DNA from: Ooceraea biroi
Lineage: Eukaryota > Arthropoda > Insecta > Hymenoptera > Formicidae
Length of the DNA stretch: 64,000 bases
Assembly (NCBI RefSeq): GCF_003672135.1
Contig: NC_039515.1
Location: 2,418,001 to 2,482,000, forward strand
Reading direction: 5' to 3'
The notes under the pieces are model-generated. The model saw only the letters and a program-made list of their open reading frames with translations, was not told the origin of the DNA and did no database searches. Shown one piece after another: positions 49,066 through 61,400 of this stretch (its first letter is position 1; each line of letters begins with the position of its first letter). Made by a program: the position numbers and the translations under genes.

Positions 49066-51634
49066 TTCTCTGGCTTTGTTTTATCGAAAGTGAGTAGCAT
49101 ATATAAAGAAAAAAATACGTATTCGCGAAAAGAATAGATGTCCCTCGGTCGACTCTCGTGTTTGGAAAAACTATCAGAGCAAATATCAGAGCAGAAGAAA
49201 ACAGAATTATCTCACTCTTTTAAGGTGCAATTGAAGTTTCAACGTGCGTGCCCTTCGCGCGCGTTGTACTAAGGGATTTTTGCATTTTTCCACATTGAAA
49301 AGAGCCACTGTAACGATTTTTCCCGAGTGCCCGTGCGCGTTGCCAAGTTTTAGGGCGAAATCTGCACGGTGAATCAATAAAGCCTCTTTCGCAGCGAGAT
49401 TACTGTCGCTGCCGACGTTTAACCGGAAGGATTTTTATCTCGAGTGCCGCGAGTGCCACCGCTGGTGCTCTCAAAGCAAACGATATTCTGGTGATTTATT
49501 GAGCGAAAAATCAATACTGCGTTCCCGTCTTTTATGGGCAATCACTCTCGCGCCCGATGCCACGTCGTATCTTACCTCTGCAATTTACATCGGCGTTGAT
49601 GCAACTGGAATGTCTTGCCGCAACTTTTGCGAGATGTTCTTTAGAAAATGTCTATGATTGATATGAAGTAGTAAAAAAATGCGCCATGCACAATAATAAT
49701 TATTAATTATAATGTGATGTATAATTTTTGTACATCTGACGCAGAGTGGGCGAAATTTAATGAATATGATGTGTACAGGAAATAGTGAAAAGTAAAAAAC
49801 TAGATAATATAAGAATAGAAACTTCTCAATTCTTATTTTGTTAATTTTTTCTTCGTTTATTTATCGTTTCAAAAATTAGAAATTTTGTTTTCCATATTCT
49901 TTTTTGCGTTTTATATTTTATTTTGCATATGCGTCAAGATATGATGCATTTTCCCAAAAATGCCTGAAAATTGCGTCCAGATATTAAAGCACCTACGATG
50001 TCTTAATACATCATTTTTCATGATATATTCTATCAAAAACGCTCTCTTTTATGGCAGCAAAAAGGCAATGAAAACTGAAGTAACAATAGTGTGTGTATGT
50101 ATGTGTGTGAGAGACGAGTAATTTCGTATATTATTAAAATCGTCTTACGAGATATTCCGGAGCGCTCATCAATTTTTATTAGTTCAACGCACAGTAAACG
50201 TGATACAACAGCGATTGATTTTCAAGCGTAAAATCTATAATGCATTTTTATTGTTTGCAGTTAACTGCATTTATGATTGATGCTTCGTCACATTTCGCCT
50301 TTGTGGCACGTACGCAATGATGCCAGCATATCATATATACACGTTGTACGTGATAAATTATATTTTCTGGCAAATTAATCTTTCGCAAAGACGTCATAGT
50401 AAATGTATATATTATTATTACATACTGTTGCTTTGCTCCGTGTATCAAGTTATCGCAGCTGAATATTATACATTATTCAACAAAGCAACACGATATTCAT
50501 TACCTCATTAATCTCTCTCTCTCTTTCTCTCTCCATATTTCAGTATCCTTTATTGTGTATCAATTTACACGTTGTCACATTGCATTATAAAATGCGCGAT
50601 ACGCTACACGAGCGGCAAAAAGATAAATTCTCGAGAACGATCGATGATGTATCGGGGAGAAGTCTTATTTTATACACGATTTTTCACAGCGCATTCACTT
50701 TGAAAATCGCTTGCTCAAGAAGAGAGAACAAACCTCGTGATTTCGACTCGCTTTTCTCGAAGCGCTTCGTTTCCACCGTGAATCCCGCCTCACTTGCTAC
50801 GATATTTTATCGCGTTAAATCGCATTTCTATTTTACAAGTTCCGAGGTTTTCGCGCGAGGTTCCCTTAAGTTAAACTACCCGGAATCGGTCTTGTTTTGC
50901 AGACAGATCCCGGGTTTCGGTATAAGCATGCAGAGGGTAATGCAAACCTATTCGTAATTAGTAGTCGTAATTAATTGCAAAGTAGGATTGGCAAACTACC
51001 CTTTCCTCCCTCCGCTCAACCCCGATGAAAATTACACTGAAACTGGCGATAAACATTTTATTGCGGCACATGCGTCTAATTAGCGTCATTATTGATGTTA
51101 AATTATCCGCTTGACGTATCGCAGATGCGAGATTCCACTGGGTCGTGGTTGGATGATACGCTTGAAGGGGTTGGTCGGATACCCCGTTGCGCTTGCGGGC
51201 GTACGACACGGCGCGGATTTCTCCGGAAGACGAGAAGAAATGGGATTAGCAGTCTTTCGCGCGCGTGCCGGCGCTGTTAATCAACAAGTGGTGTGTTTGC
51301 ATCGTGGGGGTGCACGGGGAACGGGCGCGATATCTCAAAGTGCATTATTCATTTCACGTGCCCTCCCGGCGGGGTGTAATCGAGTTCGTGACAGTGCAAA
51401 TTGAGAAGTTTGTTTCGGCATAATGTGGCGTGAAACCGGTTTGTCATTCCACGCGCGCGGGGAACAACGGACGCGAATCGATGAATTAGCCGTTATGGCT
51501 ATTGGGTGTTCCGCGCGCGGAAATATACCCTCGGCGTCGTGTAAACGTGATTTCCGTCCTGGATTCTAAGTTCTGCCTGTCCTCGCGCGTGAATCCCACG
51601 GATTTTGGTCCGAGAGAGGGTCACGTTTAGCGTT
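49066..51634. other. Intergenic, no gene seen
   Basis: AT-rich to about 51.0 kb, then a GC- and CpG-richer block (51.1-51.63 kb) adjoining the large palindrome. Short ORFs have no recognisable motif. The CpG-rich block could be a promoter-like patch, but no transcript was connected to it. Confidence 0.4.
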
Positions 51635-51678
51635 AAAGGACCCCGCACCAAACCCCGTGAAATTGAGCCCCGGTGAAA

Positions 51679-51882
51679 ATGGCTGAATTTGAAATATGTT
51701 GTACCTTTTGGGTCACTGAACAAATGTTTCCTCAGGCAAAATGTAAAAAAATGGACAGTTTCGTCGTTTCAACCCTTCAAAGCCTGAGGTCAGACCAGCA
51801 AAGATATCACTTTCGGATCAATGCGGTTATCATTATAAGGGAACAATATGAATTTTTAGTGAACAAAATAGTTAAAGAATAA
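51679..51882 (+). CDS. Small ORF in the left palindrome arm
   Basis: A 67-residue ORF from a true ATG, followed in the arm by an AATAAA near 52017. Its C-terminal half (STLQSLRSDQQR ... REQYEFLVNKIV) faintly resembles the last helices of protein tyrosine phosphatase domains, where an LR..R segment precedes EQYEFL. The spacing is longer than usual and no catalytic motif is present. It could be a captured gene fragment. Expression is not shown by the sequence. Confidence 0.3.
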   Translation: MAEFEICCTFWVTEQMFPQAKCKKMDSFVVSTLQSLRSDQQRYHFRINAVIIIREQYEFLVNKIVKE

Positions 51883-52257
51883 TTTGTTTATGTGACAGTA
51901 TTGTTTAAACGATTTGAAAATATCATTGTTTACAAGAACTGATTGCTGATGTAAATTCTGTGGGAAAAATCATAACAGCGTTTTCCTATATAACGCATTA
52001 TTTGTTTTAAATAAGCAATAAACAAATGGCTGATAGTGAAACCTATTCCAGTAGCCTGACCCTTAGTTATGAAAAAACAAGTACTGTTAAACAGAAACAA
52101 TGATATTGAGTGTTTTTATTACACCTGCGATTAGCCTATATTATAGTTACCGGAGTCTATCACGTGGAGGTTGCAGTGCGATTTTAGACTCCTTTGGGAT
52201 GCTTTTTGTACGTGAGTCCCCTTACCTCTCACGATTCGGGGTTCTGGGGGAGTCCCA

Positions 52258-52258
<1 letters not shown>

Positions 52259-52343
<85 letters not shown>

Positions 52344-52344
52344 C
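52259..52344 (+). repeat. (CA)n / (GCAC)n microsatellite in the palindrome spacer
   Basis: About 38 bases of (AC)n run straight into about 48 bases of (GCAC)n. It lies almost exactly at the centre of the palindrome. The cysteine/valine/arginine- and threonine/histidine-rich ORFs called here are translation of this repeat. Confidence 0.95.
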
Positions 52345-52753
52345 ACGTGGCTGTATTATAATTCCCCGTTTTCGTATGAGAGCGCAAAGTTTCGTCGGAA
52401 TATTTACGAGACCTTTATATATTGTACCCCAAAGCACCCCAAAGGAGTCTAAAATCGCACTGCAACCTCCACGTGATAGACTCCGGTAACTATAATATAG
52501 GCTAATTGCAGGTGTAATAAAAACACTCAATATCATTGTTTCTGTTTAACAGTACTTGTTTTTTCATAACTAAGGGTCAGGCTACTGGAATAGGTTTCAC
52601 TATCAGCCATTTGTTTATTGCTTATTTAAAACAAATAATGCGTTATATAGGAAAACGCTGTTATGATTTTTCCCACAGAATTTACATCAGCAATCAGTTC
52701 TTGTAAACAATGATATTTTCAAATCGTTTAAACAATACTGTCACATAAACAAA

Positions 52754-52957
52754 TTATTCTTTAACTATTTTGTTCACTAAAAATTCATATTGTTCCCTTA
52801 TAATGATAACCGCATTGATCCGAAAGTGATATCTTTGCTGGTCTGACCTCAGGCTTTGAAGGGTTGAAACGACGAAACTGTCCATTTTTTTACATTTTGC
52901 CTGAGGAAACATTTGTTCAGTGACCCAAAAGGTACAACATATTTCAAATTCAGCCAT
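52754..52957 (-). CDS. Small ORF in the right palindrome arm (copy)
   Basis: The same 67-codon ORF on the opposite strand, with identical translation to the left-arm copy, reading toward the palindrome centre. Transcription of both copies would be convergent and could give double-stranded RNA. Whether either is translated cannot be told from sequence. Confidence 0.3.
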   Translation of the reverse strand: MAEFEICCTFWVTEQMFPQAKCKKMDSFVVSTLQSLRSDQQRYHFRINAVIIIREQYEFLVNKIVKE

Positions 52958-53001
52958 TTTCACCGGGGCCCAATTTCACGGGGTTTGGTGCGGGGTCCTT
53001 T

Positions 53002-55400
53002 GCAGTCGGGGTTCCTGTCACATACACTATCGTGAAATACATACGTAACATCGTATACTTTGGCTGCTGTCAAATAAATAAAAGAAACTGTCGGGAAAAC
53101 GAAACTGTGTAATAGTTGAAGGCTGTACAAGACTGAGAATGTTATCCTTCGATTTTCTTTCTTTCCGATTTTCAAACAACGACAAAGATTACGATGCTTA
53201 ATTCGTAATAAGGCATTAAATAATATCAAGATGGCATGGATCAATCGTTAATAATGATTTAAATGTATAAGTGTATTGGTTAAGATATATTTTATTGTAT
53301 ATTTATTTTCTTGTCGCTGTAATTACTTATATGTACATATTTATAACAAAGAAAAGCTAATTATTACATTTGTGACAAGATTTGTTGTATGTTTTTTACT
53401 TATTTATTTATTTATACGTATGTTTTATACAATTACTAAGTACATATTTTTTAATTCTTGCGATATGTCTATGTTATTAATTACATACGTGCAATATCTT
53501 GTCAAAATCAAGCTAGAAAAAGTTTAAACTTATGTACTACTTGCGTGATAGCGAGTATTAACTAAAAGTATTAAGTAAAAGGTTTGACATCTACCATTCT
53601 TTCGTCGACTTAATTATTAATTTTTATTAACTTCGGACTAATTGCTACAACGGACTATTTAGTAGACTAGAATTGAACTAGAATAAACAGATAAAGAAAA
53701 TTTTGGATACCAATCTTTATCTTAAACAAGATCTTCTTTCTGTCACGTATCCTTTAATGGAAACGTTCTATAAAGCAGTTATGTTAAAATAGATTTATTC
53801 TATTATCTTAATATATAAAGCGTGTAAGTAGCGAGAAAATGTGGTTTTTTAAATGAATTTTTGGACGCATGAAGCAGTAATAAAGATTCGCCAAAGCTTA
53901 AATAGTTTATAATAAGTATAAATCGAGTACTCGAAATATAATCTTAAAGTTTCTCCAAGAATTATATTATGAAAGAAGAGAAAAATCTAAAGACATCGCA
54001 AAAGTATAATGTTATATTGTAAAAGAATAACGTTAACGAAGAAACCTCAAGATCTCAAAGATCTCTTTGTGCGTTCAAGGATTAATAAACATTACGTTGT
54101 CTTCGCTATTAAGTATGAATCCTAATATTTTTACTTTACGGTTACTTCAGATACAATTAACAATCGGAAGAATCGAATAATTTCAAAAACATCTTTTGCG
54201 TGTTCTCCAAGAATAAGTTTTTTCTCATTCTGTGTCGCGTTTCATTTATATACTTGTTAGTGTGCTTTTCTTTCGCTTCCTATCTTACGCAAATATGAAT
54301 TCGCATAAACGTAAAGATTGCCAGTCTATTTCAACGCAGAAGGAAGAGAGAAATCTTTCTCACGGCAGAACCGAACTCGCTTTCCCGGCCAGCCTTGACT
54401 GCATCTGACTAATTCGAGATTGCTATTCCGCGGACGTATTTACATGACAATAATTATGATCCGCCGCATCGTCATGTATACAAATTGATATCATGCATAG
54501 CGAATCAGCCTGCGCTCCCTAATTAACGAAAATAACTAATTACAAGTTTGATAGTAACGCAGCCAGCGTTAGGAGGCCGATCGTTCTACCAGCCGCGAAT
54601 CATTTATCGCGAATGATGTGGCGATCCCTCCCCCGTGAATTCCCGAATGACGAATTCCACTGTGACTTCCGGTAGAAACGTTGCGGTGCCGATGCGCTTA
54701 TTTGGCCGGCCGGTACTCGGTTCTTCATAAATATCCACACTCGGGATGTAACCGCATACTCTCTAGCCGTATACACACAGCGCACCCAGGTGATAATAAC
54801 TTCCACGAGCTGTAATCATGTAATACTCATTAATATACATGCGCGTGTTCCGTGTTGCCAAAAAGGCGGACGCGCAACCGGAGAAGAAAATTATTCAAAT
54901 GAGAAAGAAATTTCCTTCTCGGGGGTATAACGTTCCCGCGCGCCTTTCTTTCCCCTCTCTCCGGGGGAAAATCGAATTTCGCGCGCTATGCACTTAAGCG
55001 AAAATAGCGAGGCGGAATTTGTTGATTGCGTATATGTTCAAATCCGCGTGAAAAACACAATTCATGGGATTCTAGGTACGAAATGCGCGCGAGCGATGCT
55101 GTTGTTTTGTCTTTAGACGTTTGTCTACAAATGGTTTTGTCTACAAATTGTCTACAAATGTCTTTAGACGTTGTCTATAAATTGCAAAATTACAAAAAAA
55201 AGATATTCAATTTATAAAGTGTAAAATTATATCTAATTATATTCAGACTTCAGAAAAATGTAAAAAAAATACAAATCGTTAAACAAATGTTCATTGAATA
55301 TTGTTGCAATCAGAATCGGTACGCGTCTTTAGAGGAAACGTAAATGCTTAAGTAATTGCGTTATAATTGCGACGTCATGATATAAAGTAATTGTGATATA
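53002..55400. other. Intergenic, downstream of CAP gene A
   Basis: AT-rich with a short GC-richer block near 54600-55000. A small cluster of imperfect GTCTACAAAT repeats lies at about 55118-55178. No coding exon or transposase was recognised. Confidence 0.45.
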
Positions 55401-58400
55401 CTAACAGCACAGTCCGGAGTATCGGTTGCTGTAGGACATCCCGTAATTGCCGCATGCAGGTTCGCCCGACTTATAAGGTTGAAAGCCGAGCACGTTTCCG
55501 CTGAAACACAAAATAAAGCAGCGTCAGGTAAAGCCCGTCAAATTGAAATTATTTAATATTTAATTCAGTTTTAATATTTTATATTGTTATTTAATATTTA
55601 ATTAATTTCGTAATCAGTTTTCGATATCAAAAATTGATTACGAAATTAATTTTCTGTATTACTTGAAATTAACACGCGAACTCGTTGAAGCGAAAAGTTT
55701 GAATGTTTTACCGGTTCAAAAATCCCGAGACCATTCGTCCGCTTATACTTCGCACGTAACTCAACCGCAAGTCAACCGATCGAGTCAGAAAGATTCTATT
55801 ACGCAAACTTCCCCCCTTTTTAAGATCTCCCTTTATTAAAACTTTTTCCAATGTATGTATTATAAAATCAGTATTGTACCCGTTTGCGGAGAGCGCAGTC
55901 ACATCTTCTCGATATTCGCAGGAGAACGCTATTCGTATTCATAAAGGCGACTGTCCTGGGGAATTATAAGGAATCTCCCGAGGAAGTATTCCGCTTCGGC
56001 GAGTAAAAATCTAGTTCTGCGATACGCCTTTCGACGCAATTGCCCGCATTTCCATGCTCTAGTGCCGAAGAAACGAAATGCGACGGAAGAAATACAGGAA
56101 AAATAAGAAGAAGAAAAAGAAGAAGAAGAAGACGAGGAAGAAAAAGGCGAGGAAGAGGGAAGTACAGGCAGTAGTTCCTCGAGATGGGATTCTTACCTTG
56201 GCCCATAGTTGCATACGTAATTCTTGGTGTAGCCGCGAGCCGGGTCATAGTAGTAGGAGTATCCGCATCCCAGCAGGAAAGTGTCGCCCCACACCAACTG
56301 AAATTAATTCAGAATGTTTCCCACTTCTTAAAGACCCGCAAATTGTTCGTGCGCGCGAGCACGAAAGGAGCCCGTCGACGGGAGCGATTGCGTTTCGAAA
56401 GGATACTATGATCCTCAAAGACTCGGAGCAGCCCGCGAAAGCTTCTCAACATCTTTCACAGCTTTGAGTATAGGCGGTGTCGTTTTTCTCGGATCGTTTC
56501 GGTAACGACTTCTATCCAACTGATTTGGCCAACCGAGTTCGCCTTGGTATCTTTCTATTAAATCTTTCTACTTGTCCTCGGCAACTTTGTATTCGATTAT
56601 TAAGATTATACTATTGTGGAGCAGAAAAGAAGGAAGATCGTCAACTGCTGTTAATTTCGGTAATCTCATGAAAATTCATGGAGAACAACAGGTTCGTAGA
56701 ATAAGAATTAATTGCGTTTGGGAAGCGGTCGGGTCCATAAACCGCGGAGTTTCGCAAACTGATTTCGTAACTGACCTACGAGCGGAATCGATCCTCTATG
56801 TGCAGATGCGTCACATCCAACCGCGAGAACTGGAAATAGCGTGCCGAAAGGTTACCCTCTCGTTCGGCTACTTATGTCGATGATTTTTCAGGCGACGTCG
56901 CTAAAATAACGGATGACTAATGATGAAAAAAATAATTATCTTATCGCATATCTGATCGAGTTATATTTTACAGCAGTTTTATGCAATATGCAGTAGGAAT
57001 AATAAATTGATCACGATCACGACCAATTAATAACCGATTTATCTCTCGATCTAATGAATAAGAATGATTCTTAATTAAAAGTCAGGATAATAATGATGTA
57101 ATGCGCTAATAACATCGCCGAAAGATGCAGTCGACTGACGTTCCTCGTTATTGTATGATTTATAAAGATTCCGTGACAACAGATTCCGTTCCTTTTCTTT
57201 TTGGTTTATTAGCAAACACTTGATCATGGTCAATCTGTGATATATTAGGTTTAAATTAATTTGTTGGCGTTTTTACAGAATATAAATTTTGTTCATACAC
57301 AAAAAGTAATATAAATTTAATTTTCAAAATAATCTCTATTATTTTCTACGGTTTCGTATCACTTTTCGATCAATTTCCTGATTTTATCGCGAAAAGAAAG
57401 TTTTAATAAAAAAAAGCAACGAAACGGGTAAAACTAACGGTACCGAATTAATTTATACACCTAGTATTTTGTACCATAGAGAAATATTTTGAAATATCAA
57501 ATAGTTTCATGACTGATATGTTTTGCTTATTACTTGAAAACATCCTTCATTTTTAATCACTAGAATTCAAGAGCTTCAGAGATGCGTCGATATTTTTATG
57601 AAGAAGTAATCAACTCACAATTGAGCCAAAGAATTTATAGCTCAGAGAAAATGCGCTTAGATCCTGTATCTCCAACATTTTCTACGGATCTGTTTCATTT
57701 TTCGTTGCAGCAGTGAAATACATTTTGCTAGAAGTGGATTATGTTGCTCCCGCGGTAAATCCATGTTTCTACAAACAAATTTATTCGGTAGAGTTGCCTT
57801 GTTTTACCAACACGAAACCAATTTCTCCATGAAATCCATGTAATTATTGATAGCGCTAATTTATCTATAATAATTCACAGCAAAATAATTGGTATTTTGA
57901 TCACGAACATCGAATTTACAGCAGTTGATGATAGCAAAATTCTTGATTCCATTCTTCTTATCGAAGAAAAAGGAATTCTGTATCTTTTTTCTAACAAACA
58001 ATTCGCAATAGTCTGAAACGCGCAGAAAATCAGCTGGATTCGTACACATAACGAGAAAATGACATGTCAACGACTTTCTCGGGCTGTGATTTTTCCGATT
58101 TCGCTTCTATTACAGACCTGCGTGTAGTGTCCGGTGGCCTTGCTGTAACCAGAGTGATAATATTGCACCTCGTTGAACCAACCCAAAATTTGTCGTCTCC
58201 AATTCGGCTCACCATCGTAAGGTCCCGGGGGTCTGGTCGTCCACGAGCGAGCGATGTTCTGTCCCACCGCAAATCTACCTGTAAATCGATCGCCAATCTT
58301 CGATCAATCAAAAGGGCAATACTCGCTCCAAGAACGAGAAGCACGAAATTGGGAAATTCTTATAAAAACATCGCTGGTTTTTTTCGCCAACGCCAACGCC

Positions 58401-61400
58401 AACGGCGCGACAGCGATAGATGCATGGATGAAATCTATTTAGGCGCAGCTTCTACTTTTTGCGGGATTGTATGTAAAATGTTTGCGCAAACCTAGTTGTA
58501 CTTGTGAAAAAAATCCATTTCCTCGTTTTGCTCGTTCAAGCATTTACCTCAAATTTTGCGCGAAATTGCTTGAACGAGAACCAATAGTCAGTTTTTTAGA
58601 GAGTAAAATACCTATTTTTTGCGTTTATCGCACTTTATCGCTGCGATGAGATTTTGAAGTTAGTTTTTATTCAAAGTTATATGATAAAAAGTGTTTCAGC
58701 TTACAATTACATCTATATCGTTACGATTTAATATTGTGAGATATATACAGGGTGGCCCATTTTAATTTATACAGTCGATTTTTTAAAAAACTAAGAGATA
58801 CGAAAAAATGTTTCAGACAGACATGTCACGATTTCGAGGGGGACATAAGATGATACCATTGGTTTGACCTTGAATAGTCGTTTGAAGGTCACGCGAAGAT
58901 CACCTTCAATTTCTTAAATTGAAACCCCAACTTTTTATTGCAGATTCTTATTCTCCATCGAAAAGTAAGTAACTTTTGTCTGAAACATTTTTCCGAAAAA
59001 TGTCATCTTATGTCCTTAAAATGTCCTCAAAACTCATCTTGAAAATCATTTTAAGGACATAAGATGACATTTTTCGGAAAAATGTTTCAGACAAAAGTTA
59101 CTTACTTTTCGATGGAGAATAAGAATCTGCAATAAAAAGTTGGGGTTTCAATTTAAGAAATTGAAGGTGATCTTCGCGTGACCTTCAAACGACTATTCAA
59201 GGTCAAACCAATGGTATCATCTTATGTCCCCCTCGAAATCGTGACATGTCTGTCTGAAACATTTTTTCGTATCTCTTAGTTTTTTAAAAAATCGACTGTA
59301 TAAATTAAAATGGGCCACCCTGTATATATATATATAGAGTGTGTGTGAGTGTGTGTGCGCGTATGTGTGTGTAATATTCATACTATTTATGATTTATACT
59401 TTAATTTAATTATATATAATTTAATTATATATAATTGATACTGACGCACTAAAGATACCAATTATTATCATTATTAATTAAAAGTTCTATTCTATTTAAT
59501 ATAAATTATATGTATGGCTAAGCAGAACTTAAATCGCGGATGTCGATGTATGTATATTTAAGTCACTCAATTTATAGTAATATTAGTATAATATTCATTA
59601 AATGTCTCGATTCTGGTTTGTATCCTCTTCAGTAAATATTTAAAGACTCAATTAAATTAAGTCTGTGTAAATTGAATGATATGTGCACTGACAATCATGT
59701 TTTAAATTCTATTTGCTCATATAATTTTCACTTCATTAATGCTTTTAACACTTTAAGTGTACTTCATATTTGTATATGAAGGAACATATTTTTCTTTTTC
59801 GCTCTCTTTTTTCGCCATCTTTGAAAAAATATCAAAGAGATGCAAAATATCGTGTAGTAACAACTCATCTCCTGTAGCTTTTAACTTTATTTCACATCTG
59901 CCTTAATATATTCATTACCGAGCGGTTCAATTAACTGTTTAACACAACTGCACGATAATGCCAATGGCAACTCGATGAACTATGGCTCGATTTATTTAAA
60001 TAAGAGGAACTTCCGCCTGTTTTTTCTTCTTTTCATTTTTTTTAAATAATATCTCTCGTTAATATTGATGTGTAAAATACATACATTTTATCGTTTTAAT
60101 CGCAATAGATTTTATCGTTTTCGAGCACCCTCTCGAAACAAATATTGCATGTGCGGAATACGCTAATGAATGGTAAAAGAAATATCGGGATTGAATGGCA
60201 CTTTGAAAGCTCGATCAGGCAGCATCTGCTGCTGGACCTGTGTTGTGAGACACTCAATAAAGTCTGCATGTACAGCAGAATCTTGATATTATAGCTAGAT
60301 ATTAAAGCCAGAAAATTACTAGAAATGAATTAGTTTAGCCTATTTTCATATTGAAGAAGATGATACTAATTTAATAATAAAATATACATATGAAGTGGAA
60401 AGATCTTATATACAGGGTGAGGCACCTAAAACAGGCCACCTGAATATCTCGGCTGTTATTGGTGATAGAAAAAAATGTGTCAGACCAAACTTGCATGGTT
60501 TCGAGGGACACATAATTTGTTTTAAATAGTTTTTTATTAGGTGGACGCGTAGAGGTCATATGAAGGTCAACTTCGTTTTTTTAAATGGTATGAAATGTTT
60601 TTTTACGTACTATCTAGTAGAGCATTGAAGATGCGCACATTGATCTACGGGTCAAAATCATTCAAGGTCACTGAAGGCCAACTGCAAGGGAAAATAATTT
60701 ACTTTATATTGCCTAGAGTTCTCTGCTATTGAACATACCGTAAATTCAGAAATGAAAAAGTTCTAGCCGTTAGACATTTTTTCTTTTCCGAGAAGTTCTG
60801 AGTTGTTCATATCATTATTTCTTATATTGCCTAGAGTTCCCTGCTAATGAAAATACCGTAAATTCAGAAATGAAAAAGTTCTAGCACTTAGAAATTTTAG
60901 CCTTCAGTGACCTTGAATGATTTTGACCCATAGACCAATGTGCGCATCTTCAAACGCTCTACTAGATGGTACGTAAAAAAACATATTATACCATTTAAAA
61001 AAACGAAGTTGACCTTCATATGTCCTCTACGCGTCCACCTAATAAAAAATTATTTAGAACAAATTATGTGTCCCTCGAAACCATGCAAGTTTGGTCTGAC
61101 ACATTTTTTTCTATCACCGATAACAGCCGAGATATTCAGGTGACCTGTTTTAGGTGCCTCACCCTGTATAATTCACTCTTATCAAGTGAATTTAATATTG
61201 AAATTCTACTGTAATATGATTTGTAATTACATCCGCCAGCGATGTAAATGTTGATGATCACGGTTCGCATATTAAGATCATCGCAAGAGTCCATTCTGCT
61301 CAAGAATATCTTGTTAGATCCTTTTATCGCGTTTTGCCACTCTCGCGACGAATATCGCTTCCAATGTAATTTCTAATTTCCGCGAGAGTGCCGAACGTTT

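Larger units (their letters stand above)
51635..53001. repeat. 1.37 kb near-perfect palindrome
   Basis: The left arm (51635-about 52199) and right arm (about 52437-53001) are reverse complements over about 565 bases. I saw two mismatches: near 51665, and near 52131 against 52508. The ends read AAAGGACCCCGCACC outward. The spacer of about 240 bases holds a (CA)n then (GCAC)n microsatellite (about 52259-52344). Each arm carries the same 67-codon ORF pointing inward and an AATAAA further in. Such high arm identity means recent formation, gene conversion or an assembly fold-over. No terminal target-site duplication or known transposon ends were seen. Confidence 0.9.

Noticed and set aside
52100..52489. 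ORFs across the palindrome centre
   Set aside because: They translate the CA/GCAC microsatellite and run through both arms.
60371..61214. Similar short ORFs in the fold-back arms
   Set aside because: They are the two arms of one inverted repeat read on opposite strands, not a gene.
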